Origin: JAXGQD01 sp040766665
GTDB taxonomy: Bacteria; Bacillota; Clostridia; Saccharofermentanales; Fastidiosipilaceae
Length of the DNA stretch: 64,000 nt
Assembly: GCA_040766665.1 (NCBI GenBank)
Contig: JAXGQD010000001.1
Location: forward strand, 186,001 to 250,000
Direction of reading: 5' to 3'
Shown here: positions 25,276-33,669 of the stretch, one piece after another
Position numbering within the stretch: the stretch's first letter is position 1
Layout of the letters: each line of letters starts with the position of its first letter
Notes under the pieces: generated by a model
What the model was told of the DNA's origin: nothing
Databases searched by the model: none
Seen by the model: the letters and a program-made list of their open reading frames with translations, nothing else
Position numbers and translations under genes: made by a program

Positions 25276-25902
25276 ATGGCTAAAGTAGATATTTATAATC
25301 TAGAAGGTGCCGTTACCGGTGAGGTTGAGCTTTCCGACGCCATCTTTGGAATTGAACCCAATGAAGCAGTCTTGCATCAGGTCATCAAAGGCCAGTTGGC
25401 TAACTTGCGCCAGGGCACTGCTAAAACAAAAACCAGAAGTGAAGTGCGCGGCGGCGGTCGTAGACCCTATCGTCAAAAAGGTACAGGTCGTGCACGTCAG
25501 GGCTCCATTCGTGCTGCACAATGGGTTGGCGGCGGCGTCATCTTTGGACCGGCACCGCGTGACTATCGTCAGCATCTGCCTAAAAAATTGCGTCGCTTGG
25601 CCTTGAAGTCCGCCTTAGCCGGCAAGCTTCAGGCAGAGAATCTGCTCGTCGTTGAGAATTTCGATTTGCAGGAAGTCAAAACGAAGGCTTTTGCCCAAGC
25701 GCTGAAAAACCTTAAAGTAGCGGACAGCACTGCGTTGCTGGTGTCATCCGAAGAAAACAAAAACTTCGAATTATCCGCACGCAACATCAAGGGTGTGAAA
25801 ACTTCACGTGTTGAGTCCTTGAACGCGCTCAACATCGTGAAATTTGAAAAGTTCATCGTAACCCGTGCCGCCCTAGACAAAATCCAGGAGGTATACGCCT
25901 AA
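25276..25902 (+). CDS. rplD: 50S ribosomal protein L4
   Basis: This 208-residue protein lines the exit tunnel with an extended loop, seen here as the basic GGGRRPYRQKGTGRARQGS segment. In E. coli it also represses the S10 operon. AGGGAGG precedes the ATG. The stop overlaps the rplW start by one base (TAATG), implying translational coupling. Confidence 0.98.
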   Translation: MAKVDIYNLEGAVTGEVELSDAIFGIEPNEAVLHQVIKGQLANLRQGTAKTKTRSEVRGGGRRPYRQKGTGRARQGSIRAAQWVGGGVIFGPAPRDYRQHLPKKLRRLALKSALAGKLQAENLLVVENFDLQEVKTKAFAQALKNLKVADSTALLVSSEENKNFELSARNIKGVKTSRVESLNALNIVKFEKFIVTRAALDKIQEVYA

Positions 25903-26255
25903 TGAAAGCTCCTCAAGACATTATTCTCAGCCCGGTCATTACCGAGCGCAGCAGTGCCGAACAGGCTATGGGTCGCTATACCTTTTATGTCAACACTGGC
26001 GCCACAAAACCGGAAATCGCCGCAGCGGTTGAAAAACTCTTCGGTGTGAAGGTACTGGGAGTGAACACAAGCAAGGTTCACGGTAAAACCAAGCGCGTCA
26101 GATACAAAGAAGGCCGTACTGCAGAACGCAAAAAAGCCATCGTCAAAATCGCCCAGGATCCCAAAGCGGCTGTCTACACCACCAAGGGTGGCAAGACCGC
26201 TACGGTTTCCAAAAAGTACAAATCAAGCATTGAAGATTTCGGTTTAGGACAGTAA
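25902..26255 (+). CDS. rplW: 50S ribosomal protein L23
   Basis: This 117-residue protein sits at the tunnel exit and docks trigger factor and SRP. ILSPVITERSS at the start is typical. It is about 20 residues longer than the shortest homologues: the C-terminal part after the usual KKAIVKI strand carries an extra basic tail ending in SIEDFGLGQ. The start overlaps the rplD stop. Confidence 0.97.
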   Translation: MKAPQDIILSPVITERSSAEQAMGRYTFYVNTGATKPEIAAAVEKLFGVKVLGVNTSKVHGKTKRVRYKEGRTAERKKAIVKIAQDPKAAVYTTKGGKTATVSKKYKSSIEDFGLGQ

Positions 26256-26284
26256 TCTGCCGTAATTAAAAGGAGTATAGAAAG

Positions 26285-27115
26285 ATGCCAGTGAAAACTT
26301 TTAATCCGACTTCTCCCGCTGTCAGACATATGACGGTGGCCGATTACTCGGAACTAAGCAACAAAAAACCGGAGAAAAAGTTGCTCGCCAAGCGCAGCAA
26401 AACCGGTGGCCGTAACACCTATGGCCGTATCACCGTGCGCCACATTGGCGGCGGCAACAAGCGTAAAATCCGTCTGATTGACTGGAAGCGCGACAAAGAC
26501 GGCGTACCCGCTAAAGTCGCTGCTCTGGAATACGATCCCAACCGTACCGCACATCTTGCTTTATTGCAGTATGCAGACGGAGAGCGCCGCTACATTTTGG
26601 CCCCTAGTGGTTTGAAGGTAGGCGCAAGTGTGATGAGCGGTGTGGACGCCGACATCGTTGCAGGTAATGCTTTGCCCCTTGCACAGATTCCTGTAGGTAC
26701 AGAAATTCACAACATCGAGATGAAACCGGGTAAAGGCGCTCAACTCGTGCGCACCGCCGGTGTTTCCGCTCAGTTGATGGCGAAAGACGATTCATACTGT
26801 CAGGTCCGTCTCCCGTCCGGAGAAGTGCGTTACATTCCTTCGCGTTGCCGTGCGACAATCGGTTCAGTCGGTAACCAGGAACATGAAAATATCAAGATCG
26901 GTAAAGCCGGCCGTAAACGTCATATGGGCATCCGCCCGACGGTGCGCGGTGTGGTCATGAACCCGAACGATCACCCTCATGGTGGTGGTGAGGGCAAGTC
27001 ACCTGTTGGTATGCCCAGCCCAGTTACACCCTGGGGTAAACCGACTCTCGGTATGAAGACCCGCAACAAGAAGAAACAATCCGACAAGTACATCGTACGT
27101 AGAAGAACTAAGTAA
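26285..27115 (+). CDS. rplB: 50S ribosomal protein L2
   Basis: This 276-residue protein contacts the peptidyl transferase centre and joins the subunits. Family features include KTGGRNTYGRITVRHIGGGNK near the N-terminus (in parts) and the MNPNDHPHGGGEGKSP loop, where the His needed for activity lies. Length is normal. AAAGGAG precedes the ATG. Confidence 0.98.
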   Translation: MPVKTFNPTSPAVRHMTVADYSELSNKKPEKKLLAKRSKTGGRNTYGRITVRHIGGGNKRKIRLIDWKRDKDGVPAKVAALEYDPNRTAHLALLQYADGERRYILAPSGLKVGASVMSGVDADIVAGNALPLAQIPVGTEIHNIEMKPGKGAQLVRTAGVSAQLMAKDDSYCQVRLPSGEVRYIPSRCRATIGSVGNQEHENIKIGKAGRKRHMGIRPTVRGVVMNPNDHPHGGGEGKSPVGMPSPVTPWGKPTLGMKTRNKKKQSDKYIVRRRTK

Positions 27116-27132
27116 GAAGGAGGACGACATAA

Positions 27133-27411
27133 GTGAGTAGATCAACAAAAAAAGGTTTTTTCGTTCAAGAGTCATTGATGAAAAAAATCGAAGCCATGAA
27201 TGCGGCTGGCGAAAAGAAAGTCGTTAAGTCCTGGTCGCGCTCGTCCACCATCTTCCCTGAAATGGTCGGACACACCATCGCAATCCACGACGGCAGAAAA
27301 CATGTGCCCGTTTATGTGACAGAAGAAATGGTCGGCCATAAGTTGGGCGAGTTCGCTCCCACAAGGACCTATCGCGGCCACTCCGGTTCCGAGAAATCAT
27401 CGGGTCGTTAA
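27133..27411 (+). CDS. rpsS: 30S ribosomal protein S19
   Basis: This 92-residue protein of the 30S head begins with a GTG codon after AAGGAGGACGAC. MSRSTKKGFFVQESL and FAPTRTYRGHSG match the family. It binds 16S rRNA together with S13. Confidence 0.97.
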   Translation: MSRSTKKGFFVQESLMKKIEAMNAAGEKKVVKSWSRSSTIFPEMVGHTIAIHDGRKHVPVYVTEEMVGHKLGEFAPTRTYRGHSGSEKSSGR

Positions 27412-27433
27412 GCGGAAAGGGAGGATATAAAAA

Positions 27434-27919
27434 GTGGAAGAACTAAAAAAGAAAAAGCTGACTAAGCAGTTTATGGAAGAGAATCGCGACGCCATTCTCG
27501 AAGTCTATAAACAGGATCATACGAAAGCCAATCGCCCCCGCATTCTGACCAAGAAAGAACGTAAAGTGCTGGGCATCGGCAAAGATCAGGGCAAAGCATC
27601 CATCAACAACATTCGCATCGCCCCGATTAAAGTGAATCTCCTGATTCGCGCCATCAAAGGCAAATCATTGGATGAAGCGTATGCGATTCTTGAATACTCC
27701 CCGCGCAATGCCGCGCCGGTCATCAAGAAACTGATACATTCCGCCGAAGCCAATGCCGTCAATAACAACGAACTTTCGCGCGATATGCTCTATGTAGCTG
27801 AGGCGTTTGTCAATCCGGGCCCGGTCATTAAAAGATTTATGCCCAGAGCCAGAGGCAGCGCGACGCGCATTCTCAAAAGAACCAGCCATATCACTGTGGT
27901 TCTTAAGGAAAGAAAGTAA
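27434..27919 (+). CDS. rplV: 50S ribosomal protein L22 with N-terminal extension
   Basis: This 161-residue protein contains a complete L22 domain from about residue 50 (KASINNIRIAPIKVNLLIRAIKGK) to the end, with the exit-tunnel beta hairpin RFMPRARGSATRILKRTSHI. The first 45-50 residues are highly charged and absent from common L22 proteins of 110-115 residues. They follow the GTG start, which has GGGAGG at good distance; no better internal start with a ribosome binding site is seen near residue 48. Confidence 0.95.
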   Translation: MEELKKKKLTKQFMEENRDAILEVYKQDHTKANRPRILTKKERKVLGIGKDQGKASINNIRIAPIKVNLLIRAIKGKSLDEAYAILEYSPRNAAPVIKKLIHSAEANAVNNNELSRDMLYVAEAFVNPGPVIKRFMPRARGSATRILKRTSHITVVLKERK

Positions 27920-27931
27920 GGAGGACGGATT

Positions 27932-28618
27932 ATGGGCCAGAAAATACACCCCAATGGGTTTAGAGTCGGTGTTATCAGAAACTGGGATACCACTTGGTAC
28001 GCAGACAAGAAAAACTTCAGCAAGTATCTCATCGAAGACAGCAAAATCCGTGTCTTCGTGAAGAAGGAATGCTATCAAGCCGGTGTTTCACGCATCGAAA
28101 TCGAGCGCAAAGGCGATGACAAACTGGTTATCTCCATCCGCGCCGCCAAGCCCGGTATCATTATCGGCCGTCAGGGTTCCGGTATTGAATCACTGAAGGC
28201 TAAGTTGAAAGCAGAATTCAAGAAAGAATTCCTGATCAACGTCAACGAAGTGAAGGCTCCCGATATGGATGCCCAACTCGTAGCCGAAAACATTGCACAG
28301 CAATTGGAGAAACGTATCTCCTTCCGCCGTGCCATGAAGCAGACCATGCAGCGTGCCATGAAGGCTGGTGCCAAAGGTATTAAGACCCAGGTCAGCGGAC
28401 GTGTCGGCGGCGCTGAAATCGCTAGAACCGAGCACTACCATGAAGGCACGATTCCCCTGCAGACCCTGCGTGCGGACATCGACTATGGTTTTGCCGAAGC
28501 GAACACCACTTATGGAAAAATTGGCTGTAAAGTCTGGATCTACAGAGGCGAAGTCTTCAAAGCCAAGAGCAACCGCAATAAAATCATCAATGAACTTAAA
28601 GAAGGAGGGGAAGCCTGA
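27932..28618 (+). CDS. rpsC: 30S ribosomal protein S3
   Basis: This 228-residue protein of the mRNA entry site begins MGQKIHPNGFRVG. The KH domain contains IIIGRQGSGIESL. It has an RNA-unwinding role with S4 and S5. The stop shares its last base with the rplP ATG. Confidence 0.98.
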   Translation: MGQKIHPNGFRVGVIRNWDTTWYADKKNFSKYLIEDSKIRVFVKKECYQAGVSRIEIERKGDDKLVISIRAAKPGIIIGRQGSGIESLKAKLKAEFKKEFLINVNEVKAPDMDAQLVAENIAQQLEKRISFRRAMKQTMQRAMKAGAKGIKTQVSGRVGGAEIARTEHYHEGTIPLQTLRADIDYGFAEANTTYGKIGCKVWIYRGEVFKAKSNRNKIINELKEGGEA

Positions 28619-29049
28619 TGTTACTCCCTAAAAGAGTTAAGTACAGGAGGGTGCATCGCGGACGTATGACCGGTAAAGCGAGTCGCGGAAACGTGCTTGC
28701 ATACGGCGATTACGGTCTTCAAGCTGCTGAACCCTGCTGGGTTAGATCCAATCAAATCGAGGCAGCTCGTGTTGCCATCAATCGTTACCTCAAACGTGGC
28801 GGACGTGTCTGGATTAAGATTTTCCCCGACAAACCCGTAACGAAAAAACCTGCTGAGACCCGCATGGGTTCCGGTAAAGGTTCACCTGAATACTGGGTAG
28901 CCGTTGTGAAGCCCGGCCGCGTTCTCTTCGAAGTCGCCGGTGTTTCCCGAGAAGATGCCAAAGAAGCTTTACGTCTCGCATCTCACAAACTGCCCTGTAA
29001 AGTGAAATTTATTGCGCGTGAAAAGGAGGGTGTTGTCAGTGAAAGCTAA
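28618..29049 (+). CDS. rplP: 50S ribosomal protein L16
   Basis: This 143-residue protein organises the A-site tRNA elbow contacts. MLLPKRVKYRRVHRGRM and GSGKGSPEYWVAVVKPGRV (in parts) match the family. It overlaps rpsC by one base, and its end overlaps the rpmC start by 11 bases. Confidence 0.98.
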   Translation: MLLPKRVKYRRVHRGRMTGKASRGNVLAYGDYGLQAAEPCWVRSNQIEAARVAINRYLKRGGRVWIKIFPDKPVTKKPAETRMGSGKGSPEYWVAVVKPGRVLFEVAGVSREDAKEALRLASHKLPCKVKFIAREKEGVVSES

Positions 29050-29242
29050 AGAATACCGTGAAAAAACTTCCGATGAATTACTTAAAGAGCTTGTAGAACT
29101 TAAAGATCAACTCTTCAAACTCCGCTTCCAACACGCCACCAAACAGCTGGAGAATACTTCCCAGTTGAGTCAGACCAAACGTGAACTCGCCCGCGTCCAA
29201 ACAATCATACGTGAACGCGAAATCGCGGCAGCGAAGAAGTGA
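29039..29242 (+). CDS. rpmC: 50S ribosomal protein L29
   Basis: This 67-residue protein of the tunnel exit starts, in my reading, at the GTG at 29039 (KAKEYREKTSDELLKEL), since AAGGAGGG lies just upstream inside rplP. An in-frame ATG at 29012 would add nine basic residues not seen in homologues. The helical hairpin pattern and LRFQHATKQLENTSQL segment match L29. Confidence 0.95.
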   Translation: MKAKEYREKTSDELLKELVELKDQLFKLRFQHATKQLENTSQLSQTKRELARVQTIIREREIAAAKK

Positions 29243-29258
29243 CGGAGGAATGGGTGAA

Positions 29259-29528
29259 ATGAACGAAAACACAGAAAACAGAAATTTACGTAAAACCCGT
29301 GTCGGTATCGTAAAGAGCGACAAGATGGATAAAACCGTGGTGGTCTCCGTTACGGAACACATGAAACATCCGCTCTACAAGAAATACATCAAACGCACGG
29401 TGACCATGAAGGCACATGACGAAAACAACGAATGCCGCCAGGGAGACACCGTACGTGTTATGGAAACTCGCCCCCTGAGCAAAGACAAGCACTGGCGCGT
29501 TGTCCGTATCATCGAAAAAGCAAAATAA
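29259..29528 (+). CDS. rpsQ: 30S ribosomal protein S17
   Basis: This 89-residue protein starts at the ATG at 29259, 10 bases after GGAGG at 29244-29248; the ATG at 29250 is too close to that site. RKTRVGIVKSDKMDKTVVV and the KKYIKRT segment match S17, an early 16S-binding protein. Confidence 0.96.
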   Translation: MNENTENRNLRKTRVGIVKSDKMDKTVVVSVTEHMKHPLYKKYIKRTVTMKAHDENNECRQGDTVRVMETRPLSKDKHWRVVRIIEKAK

Positions 29529-29565
29529 TGCAGGACAATGAGTCAGGAAGGGAGGACCAGTCCAA

Positions 29566-29934
29566 ATGATCCAAGTTGAAACAAGACTGCGGTCAGCCGA
29601 CAACACCGGTGCACGCGAATTACTGTGCATCAAAGTACTCGGCGGCTCGTGGAGAAAATATGCCAACATCGGCGATGTCATCGTTTGCTCAGTCAAAGAG
29701 GCAACACCGGGCGGCGTAGTGAAAAAAGGCGAAGTCGTTAAAGCAGTAGTGGTGCGCACCAAACGCGGTATCCGTCGCGCTGACGGCTCCTATATCAAAT
29801 TTGACGAGAACGCTTGTGTCCTGATTAAGGACGACAAGAACCCCAGAGGTACCCGTATCTTTGGTCCAATAGCCCGAGAATTACGCGAGAAAGATTACAT
29901 GCGTATATTATCTTTGGCGCCTGAAGTACTGTGA
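29566..29934 (+). CDS. rplN: 50S ribosomal protein L14
   Basis: This 122-residue protein begins MIQVETRLRSADNTGARELLCIKV and ends with REKDYMRILSLAPEVL, both standard. It forms an inter-subunit bridge and is the docking site of the silencing factor RsfS. GGGAGG precedes the ATG. Confidence 0.98.
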   Translation: MIQVETRLRSADNTGARELLCIKVLGGSWRKYANIGDVIVCSVKEATPGGVVKKGEVVKAVVVRTKRGIRRADGSYIKFDENACVLIKDDKNPRGTRIFGPIARELREKDYMRILSLAPEVL

Positions 29935-29945
29935 GGTGGCATGAA

Positions 29946-30287
29946 ATGGCAAAAGTACACGTAAGAGTTAACGACACCGTTTATGTGCTTTCCGGTAAAG
30001 ACCGCGCACATGTGGGAAAAGTAGTCAAGGTTTTGCCTGACAAGGGCCGTGTCATCGTCCAGGGGGCGAACATGGTGCAGAAGCACAACAAACCGACACA
30101 GACCAATCCCCAAGGTGGCATCAGCGAGCAGGAAGGCTCCATCGCCGCTTCCAACGTGATGCTGGTCTGCGAAAAATGCAAAAAGCCGACCAAAATCGGA
30201 CACAAACTTTTGGATAACGGTGCGAAAATTCGTTTTTGCAAAAAGTGCAACGAAGAAATCGATACCGTTGTCAAAGTGAAGAAATAG
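29946..30287 (+). CDS. rplX: 50S ribosomal protein L24
   Basis: This 113-residue assembly initiator has an N-terminal KOW motif (VYVLSGKDRAHVGKVVKVLPDKGRVIVQG in parts). I use the ATG at 29946 because GAGGTGG lies eight bases upstream; a GTG at 29931 would add five residues. The C-terminal part has two CxxC pairs (CEKCKKP and CKKC), so it may bind zinc as in many L24 proteins. Confidence 0.96.
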   Translation: MAKVHVRVNDTVYVLSGKDRAHVGKVVKVLPDKGRVIVQGANMVQKHNKPTQTNPQGGISEQEGSIAASNVMLVCEKCKKPTKIGHKLLDNGAKIRFCKKCNEEIDTVVKVKK

Positions 30288-30304
30288 TAAGGAGAGGAGA
30301 TCAT

Positions 30305-30847
30305 ATGAGTAGACTAAAAGACAAATACAATTCTGAGATCGCCCCTCAGATGAAGGAACACTTCAAGTACAAATCCGTGATGGAGATCCCCAAACTGGAA
30401 AAGATCGTCATCAATGTGGGTGTCGGTAACGACCAGCGCGAAAACTCGAAATCCGTCGAGAACACCGTGCGCGACTTGGGCATCATCACCGGTCAAAAAG
30501 CCATCGTGACCAAAGCGAAGAAATCCGTTGCTAACTTTAAATTGAGAGAAGGCATGGAAGTCGGCGTCAAGGTGACCTTGCGCGGTGAGAAAATGTACGA
30601 GTTCCTGGACCGTTTCATCAACATCGCCATCCCTCGCGTCAGAGACTTCCGCGGTTTGTCCGCCAATTCGTTTGACGGTCGCGGCAACTATGCTGTGGGC
30701 ATGAAGGAGCAGTTGATCTTCCCAGAAATCGACTATGACAAAATCGATAAAATTCGCGGTATGGACATCATCATTGTGACCACAGCGAATACCGACGAAG
30801 AAGGCCGTGAACTGCTGCGTCAGTTCGGCATGCCGTTCGCGAAATAA
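30305..30847 (+). CDS. rplE: 50S ribosomal protein L5
   Basis: This 180-residue protein of the central protuberance binds 5S rRNA. MSRLKDKYNSEIAPQMKE at the start, and the DFRGLSANSFDGRGNY segment, match L5. The ATG at 30305 follows AAGGAGAGGAG; a longer frame from 30236 would overlap rplX and is not used. Confidence 0.97.
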   Translation: MSRLKDKYNSEIAPQMKEHFKYKSVMEIPKLEKIVINVGVGNDQRENSKSVENTVRDLGIITGQKAIVTKAKKSVANFKLREGMEVGVKVTLRGEKMYEFLDRFINIAIPRVRDFRGLSANSFDGRGNYAVGMKEQLIFPEIDYDKIDKIRGMDIIIVTTANTDEEGRELLRQFGMPFAK

Positions 30848-30861
30848 GGGGAGTATTAAAC

Positions 30862-31047
30862 ATGGCTAAAAAATCGATGATTCTTAAATCCGAGCGCGAT
30901 GCGAAGTACTCAACCCGTGCTCATAATCGCTGCAAGCTCTGCGGTCGTCCGCATGCTTATATGCGCAAATATGGCATCTGCCGTCTTTGCTTCCGTAAGC
31001 TTGCCTATGAAGGACAGATTCCGGGCGTTAAAAAGGCCAGCTGGTAA
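30862..31047 (+). CDS. rpsZ: 30S ribosomal protein S14, zinc-binding type
   Basis: This 61-residue S14 carries two CxxC pairs, CKLC and CRLC, so it is the short zinc-containing form. In species that also have a longer cysteine-free S14, zinc depletion switches between them; whether a second copy exists is not visible here. It sits in the standard place between rplE and rpsH. Confidence 0.97.
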   Translation: MAKKSMILKSERDAKYSTRAHNRCKLCGRPHAYMRKYGICRLCFRKLAYEGQIPGVKKASW

Positions 31048-31072
31048 GCGCGTCAGAAGGAGGAAAGACTAA

Positions 31073-31468
31073 ATGCAAATTACTGATTCTATCGCCGATA
31101 TGCTGACACGTATCCGTAACGCCGGCTCGGCTAACCATCCCACCGTTGATATCCCTGCATCCAAAATGAAGCTGTCCATTGCCGACATTCTTTTGGACGA
31201 AGGTTATATCAGCAAAGTGGAACAAATCGAAGATGAGACCCAGGGGATTATCCGCGTGACCCTGAAGTACGCGAATAGAAAACCGGTTATTTCCGGTATC
31301 AAACGTATCTCCAAACCGGGTTTGCGCATTTACGCTAATGCGAAAGATATGCCACGCGTTTTGGGCGGCTTGGGCATTGCGATCGTTTCGACCAACTTGG
31401 GCGTGATGACCGACAAAGCAGCACGCAACAAAAACGTTGGCGGAGAAGTATTGGCTTACATTTGGTAA
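31073..31468 (+). CDS. rpsH: 30S ribosomal protein S8
   Basis: This 131-residue protein begins ITDSIADMLTRIRNA and ends KNVGGEVLAYIW. S8 binds helix 21 of 16S rRNA and is the spc operon repressor in E. coli. AAGGAGG precedes the ATG. A TTTTGCC word at 31487-31493 lies in the gap after it. Confidence 0.98.
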   Translation: MQITDSIADMLTRIRNAGSANHPTVDIPASKMKLSIADILLDEGYISKVEQIEDETQGIIRVTLKYANRKPVISGIKRISKPGLRIYANAKDMPRVLGGLGIAIVSTNLGVMTDKAARNKNVGGEVLAYIW

Positions 31469-31557
31469 GAGTTTAACGTGAGTTGCTTTTGCCAATCGAA
31501 AGAAACTCTGAAAAGAGTGCTAAGGCGCTCTCAATCTTAAGAGCAGGAGGAATACCT

Positions 31558-32103
31558 ATGTCACGAATTGGCAGAATGCCGATTAAAATCCCGGCCGGCA
31601 TCAAAGTCAGTCAGGAAGACAACAAGATTGTTGTCAAAAAGGGCAACGAAGTGCTGAGCACTCCGGTTAACCCCGAGTACAAAATCAATATTTCCGAGAC
31701 GGAAGTCAGCGTCGAGCGTCCTTCGGACGATCGCGTCCATCGTTCCATGCACGGTCTCTATCGTTCACTGATCAACAACATGGTGGTCGGTTTGAGCGAG
31801 GGCTTCAGCAAGAATCTGGAAATCGTGGGTATCGGTTTTAGAGCCTCAAAACAAGGCAACAAGCTGGTCATGAACCTCGGTTATTCACATCCAATCGAGC
31901 TGGAAGAGCCCAAGGGTATTACCATCGAGGTGCCGGCACAGAACAAAATCACCGTAAAGGGTGCAGACAAACAGCTGGTCGGCGAGACCGCTGCGAAAAT
32001 CAGAGGCTTCCGTGTGCCTGATGCGTACCATGGTAAAGGCGTTCGTTATGAAGGCGAGTATGTACGTATTAAAGAAGGCAAAACCGGCGCCAAAGGTAAA
32101 TAA
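31558..32103 (+). CDS. rplF: 50S ribosomal protein L6
   Basis: This 181-residue protein begins SRIGRMPIKIPAGI. I use the ATG at 31558 with AGGAGG upstream; the longer frame from 31483 would run through the intergenic gap. L6 lies near the GTPase-associated centre. The C-terminal GKGVRYEGEYVRIKEGKTGAKGK region, in parts, matches the family. Confidence 0.97.
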   Translation: MSRIGRMPIKIPAGIKVSQEDNKIVVKKGNEVLSTPVNPEYKINISETEVSVERPSDDRVHRSMHGLYRSLINNMVVGLSEGFSKNLEIVGIGFRASKQGNKLVMNLGYSHPIELEEPKGITIEVPAQNKITVKGADKQLVGETAAKIRGFRVPDAYHGKGVRYEGEYVRIKEGKTGAKGK

Positions 32104-32120
32104 AAGGAGGGGAAACGAGA

Positions 32121-32489
32121 ATGATTAAGAAGATTAAACGTAATGAAATTCGCCTCCGCAAACATGCGCGTGTGCGTAAAAAGATCAGCGGCACAGCTGA
32201 GCGTCCCAGACTCTGCGTATTCAGAAGCCTGGCCAATATCTCGGTACAACTGATTGATGACGTCAACCACAAAACCTTGGCGGCAGCAAGCTCAAACGAA
32301 AAGAAAATCAAAGCAGATCATGCTTACGGCGGAAATGTCGCGGCAGCCAAAGCTGTCGGTGAACTCATCGCTAAACGTGCATTGGAACTGAACTTAGATA
32401 CCGTGGTCTTTGACCGTAGTGGCTATGTTTATCACGGCCGTGTGGCTGCGTTAGCCGAAGCGGCTCGCGAAGCCGGACTGAAATTTTAA
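32121..32489 (+). CDS. rplR: 50S ribosomal protein L18
   Basis: This 122-residue 5S rRNA-binding protein has the basic N-terminus followed by RPRLCVFRSLANISVQLIDD (in parts) and ends DRSGYVYHGRVAALAEAAREAGL in parts. Length is normal. AAAGGAGGGG precedes the ATG. Confidence 0.97.
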   Translation: MIKKIKRNEIRLRKHARVRKKISGTAERPRLCVFRSLANISVQLIDDVNHKTLAAASSNEKKIKADHAYGGNVAAAKAVGELIAKRALELNLDTVVFDRSGYVYHGRVAALAEAAREAGLKF

Positions 32490-32503
32490 GCGGAGGAGAG
32501 ACC

Positions 32504-32998
32504 ATGGCTATAGATCCGAATACTCTTGAATTACAGGAGCGCGTAATCAACATCAACCGCGTTTCCAAAACCGTTAAAGGCGGACGTACCATGCGCTTTG
32601 TGGCATTGGTGGTCGTCGGTGACGGCAACGGACATGTCGGCAAGGGGCTGGGTAAATCGGCTGAAATTCCCGAAGCCATCCGTAAGGGCGTTGAAGCGGC
32701 GAAGAAGGACCTCTTTGAAGTCCCCATCGTCAATACCTCAATCCCTCACGAAATCATGGGCGTCTTCGGTGGCGGTAAGGTGCTGCTGAAACCGGCCAAA
32801 CCCGGTACCGGTGTTATCGCCGGCGGTCCCGTGCGTGCGGTCTGTGAACTTGCAGGCATCAACAATATTTATAAAAAATCTTTGGGCTCAAATAACGCCA
32901 ACAACATGGCGAACGCAACTTTAGAAGGTTTGAGAAATCTCAAGTCTCTCGAAGATGTGGCGAAGCTCAGAGGTAAGAAGCCCGAAGAAATTCTGTGA
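32504..32998 (+). CDS. rpsE: 30S ribosomal protein S5
   Basis: This 164-residue protein contributes to decoding accuracy and mRNA unwinding. The double-stranded RNA-binding N-terminal domain has ERVININRVSKTVKGGR, and VGDGNGHVGKGLGKS is the conserved loop region. It lies between rplR and rpmD as usual. Confidence 0.98.
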   Translation: MAIDPNTLELQERVININRVSKTVKGGRTMRFVALVVVGDGNGHVGKGLGKSAEIPEAIRKGVEAAKKDLFEVPIVNTSIPHEIMGVFGGGKVLLKPAKPGTGVIAGGPVRAVCELAGINNIYKKSLGSNNANNMANATLEGLRNLKSLEDVAKLRGKKPEEIL

Positions 32999-33014
32999 AC
33001 GGAGGTGCAGTGAT

Positions 33015-33200
33015 ATGTCAAAAATTACCGTAAAACTCATCAAAAGCACCAACCGTGCGACCGAAAAACAATTGCGTGTCGTACAGGCTCTGGGCTTAAG
33101 GAAAATCGGTCAAACGGCTGAACATCAGGATAATGCAGCGATTCGCGGCATGGTCCAGGCGGTTCCGCATTTAGTGGCCATTGTCGAAGATAAAGAATAA
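33015..33200 (+). CDS. rpmD: 50S ribosomal protein L30
   Basis: This 61-residue protein begins SKITVKLIKSTNRATEKQ. The ATG at 33015 follows CGGAGGTG; a frame from 32955 would overlap rpsE by 44 bases and is not used. LGLRKIGQTAEHQDNAAIRGM, in parts, is the family signature. Confidence 0.96.
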   Translation: MSKITVKLIKSTNRATEKQLRVVQALGLRKIGQTAEHQDNAAIRGMVQAVPHLVAIVEDKE

Positions 33201-33214
33201 GGGGGCCATTAAGC

Positions 33215-33667
33215 ATGAAACTCAATACAATTAGCAAAGTTCCCGGCAGTTCGAAACCCAATTACCGCAAGGGCAGAGGCGCAGGTTCCGGCAACGGAAA
33301 AACCGCCGGCCGCGGACATAAGGGTCAAAAAGCGAGATCCGGCGGCGGTGTACGTCCCGGTTTTGAAGGCGGACAGATGCCGCTCTTCCGCAGACTGCCC
33401 AAGCGTGGCTTCAATAATAAGCGCTTCGCGGTGAAGTACCTGGTGCTCTCCGTCGATCGTTTGAACGAATTTGAGGATGGCAGTGATGTCAGCTTTGAGA
33501 GCGTCATCGCACAGGGCTTGGCTAGTGTTTCCAAAGCCGTGGACGGTGGCTTGAAAGTCATCGGTAACGCTGAACTGAAAAAGAAACTCAATGTCAAAGC
33601 TGCGAAATTTACAGCATCCGCCAAAGAAGCAATTGAAAAGGCTGGTGGGACGGCTGAGGAGGTCTGA
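33215..33667 (+). CDS. rplO: 50S ribosomal protein L15
   Basis: This 150-residue protein has the glycine- and arginine-rich N-terminal arm (GRGAGSGNGKTAGRGHKGQKAR in parts) that penetrates 23S rRNA, then a globular C-terminal domain. GGGGGCC precedes the ATG. secY begins two bases after the stop. Confidence 0.97.
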   Translation: MKLNTISKVPGSSKPNYRKGRGAGSGNGKTAGRGHKGQKARSGGGVRPGFEGGQMPLFRRLPKRGFNNKRFAVKYLVLSVDRLNEFEDGSDVSFESVIAQGLASVSKAVDGGLKVIGNAELKKKLNVKAAKFTASAKEAIEKAGGTAEEV

Positions 33668-33669
33668 TC

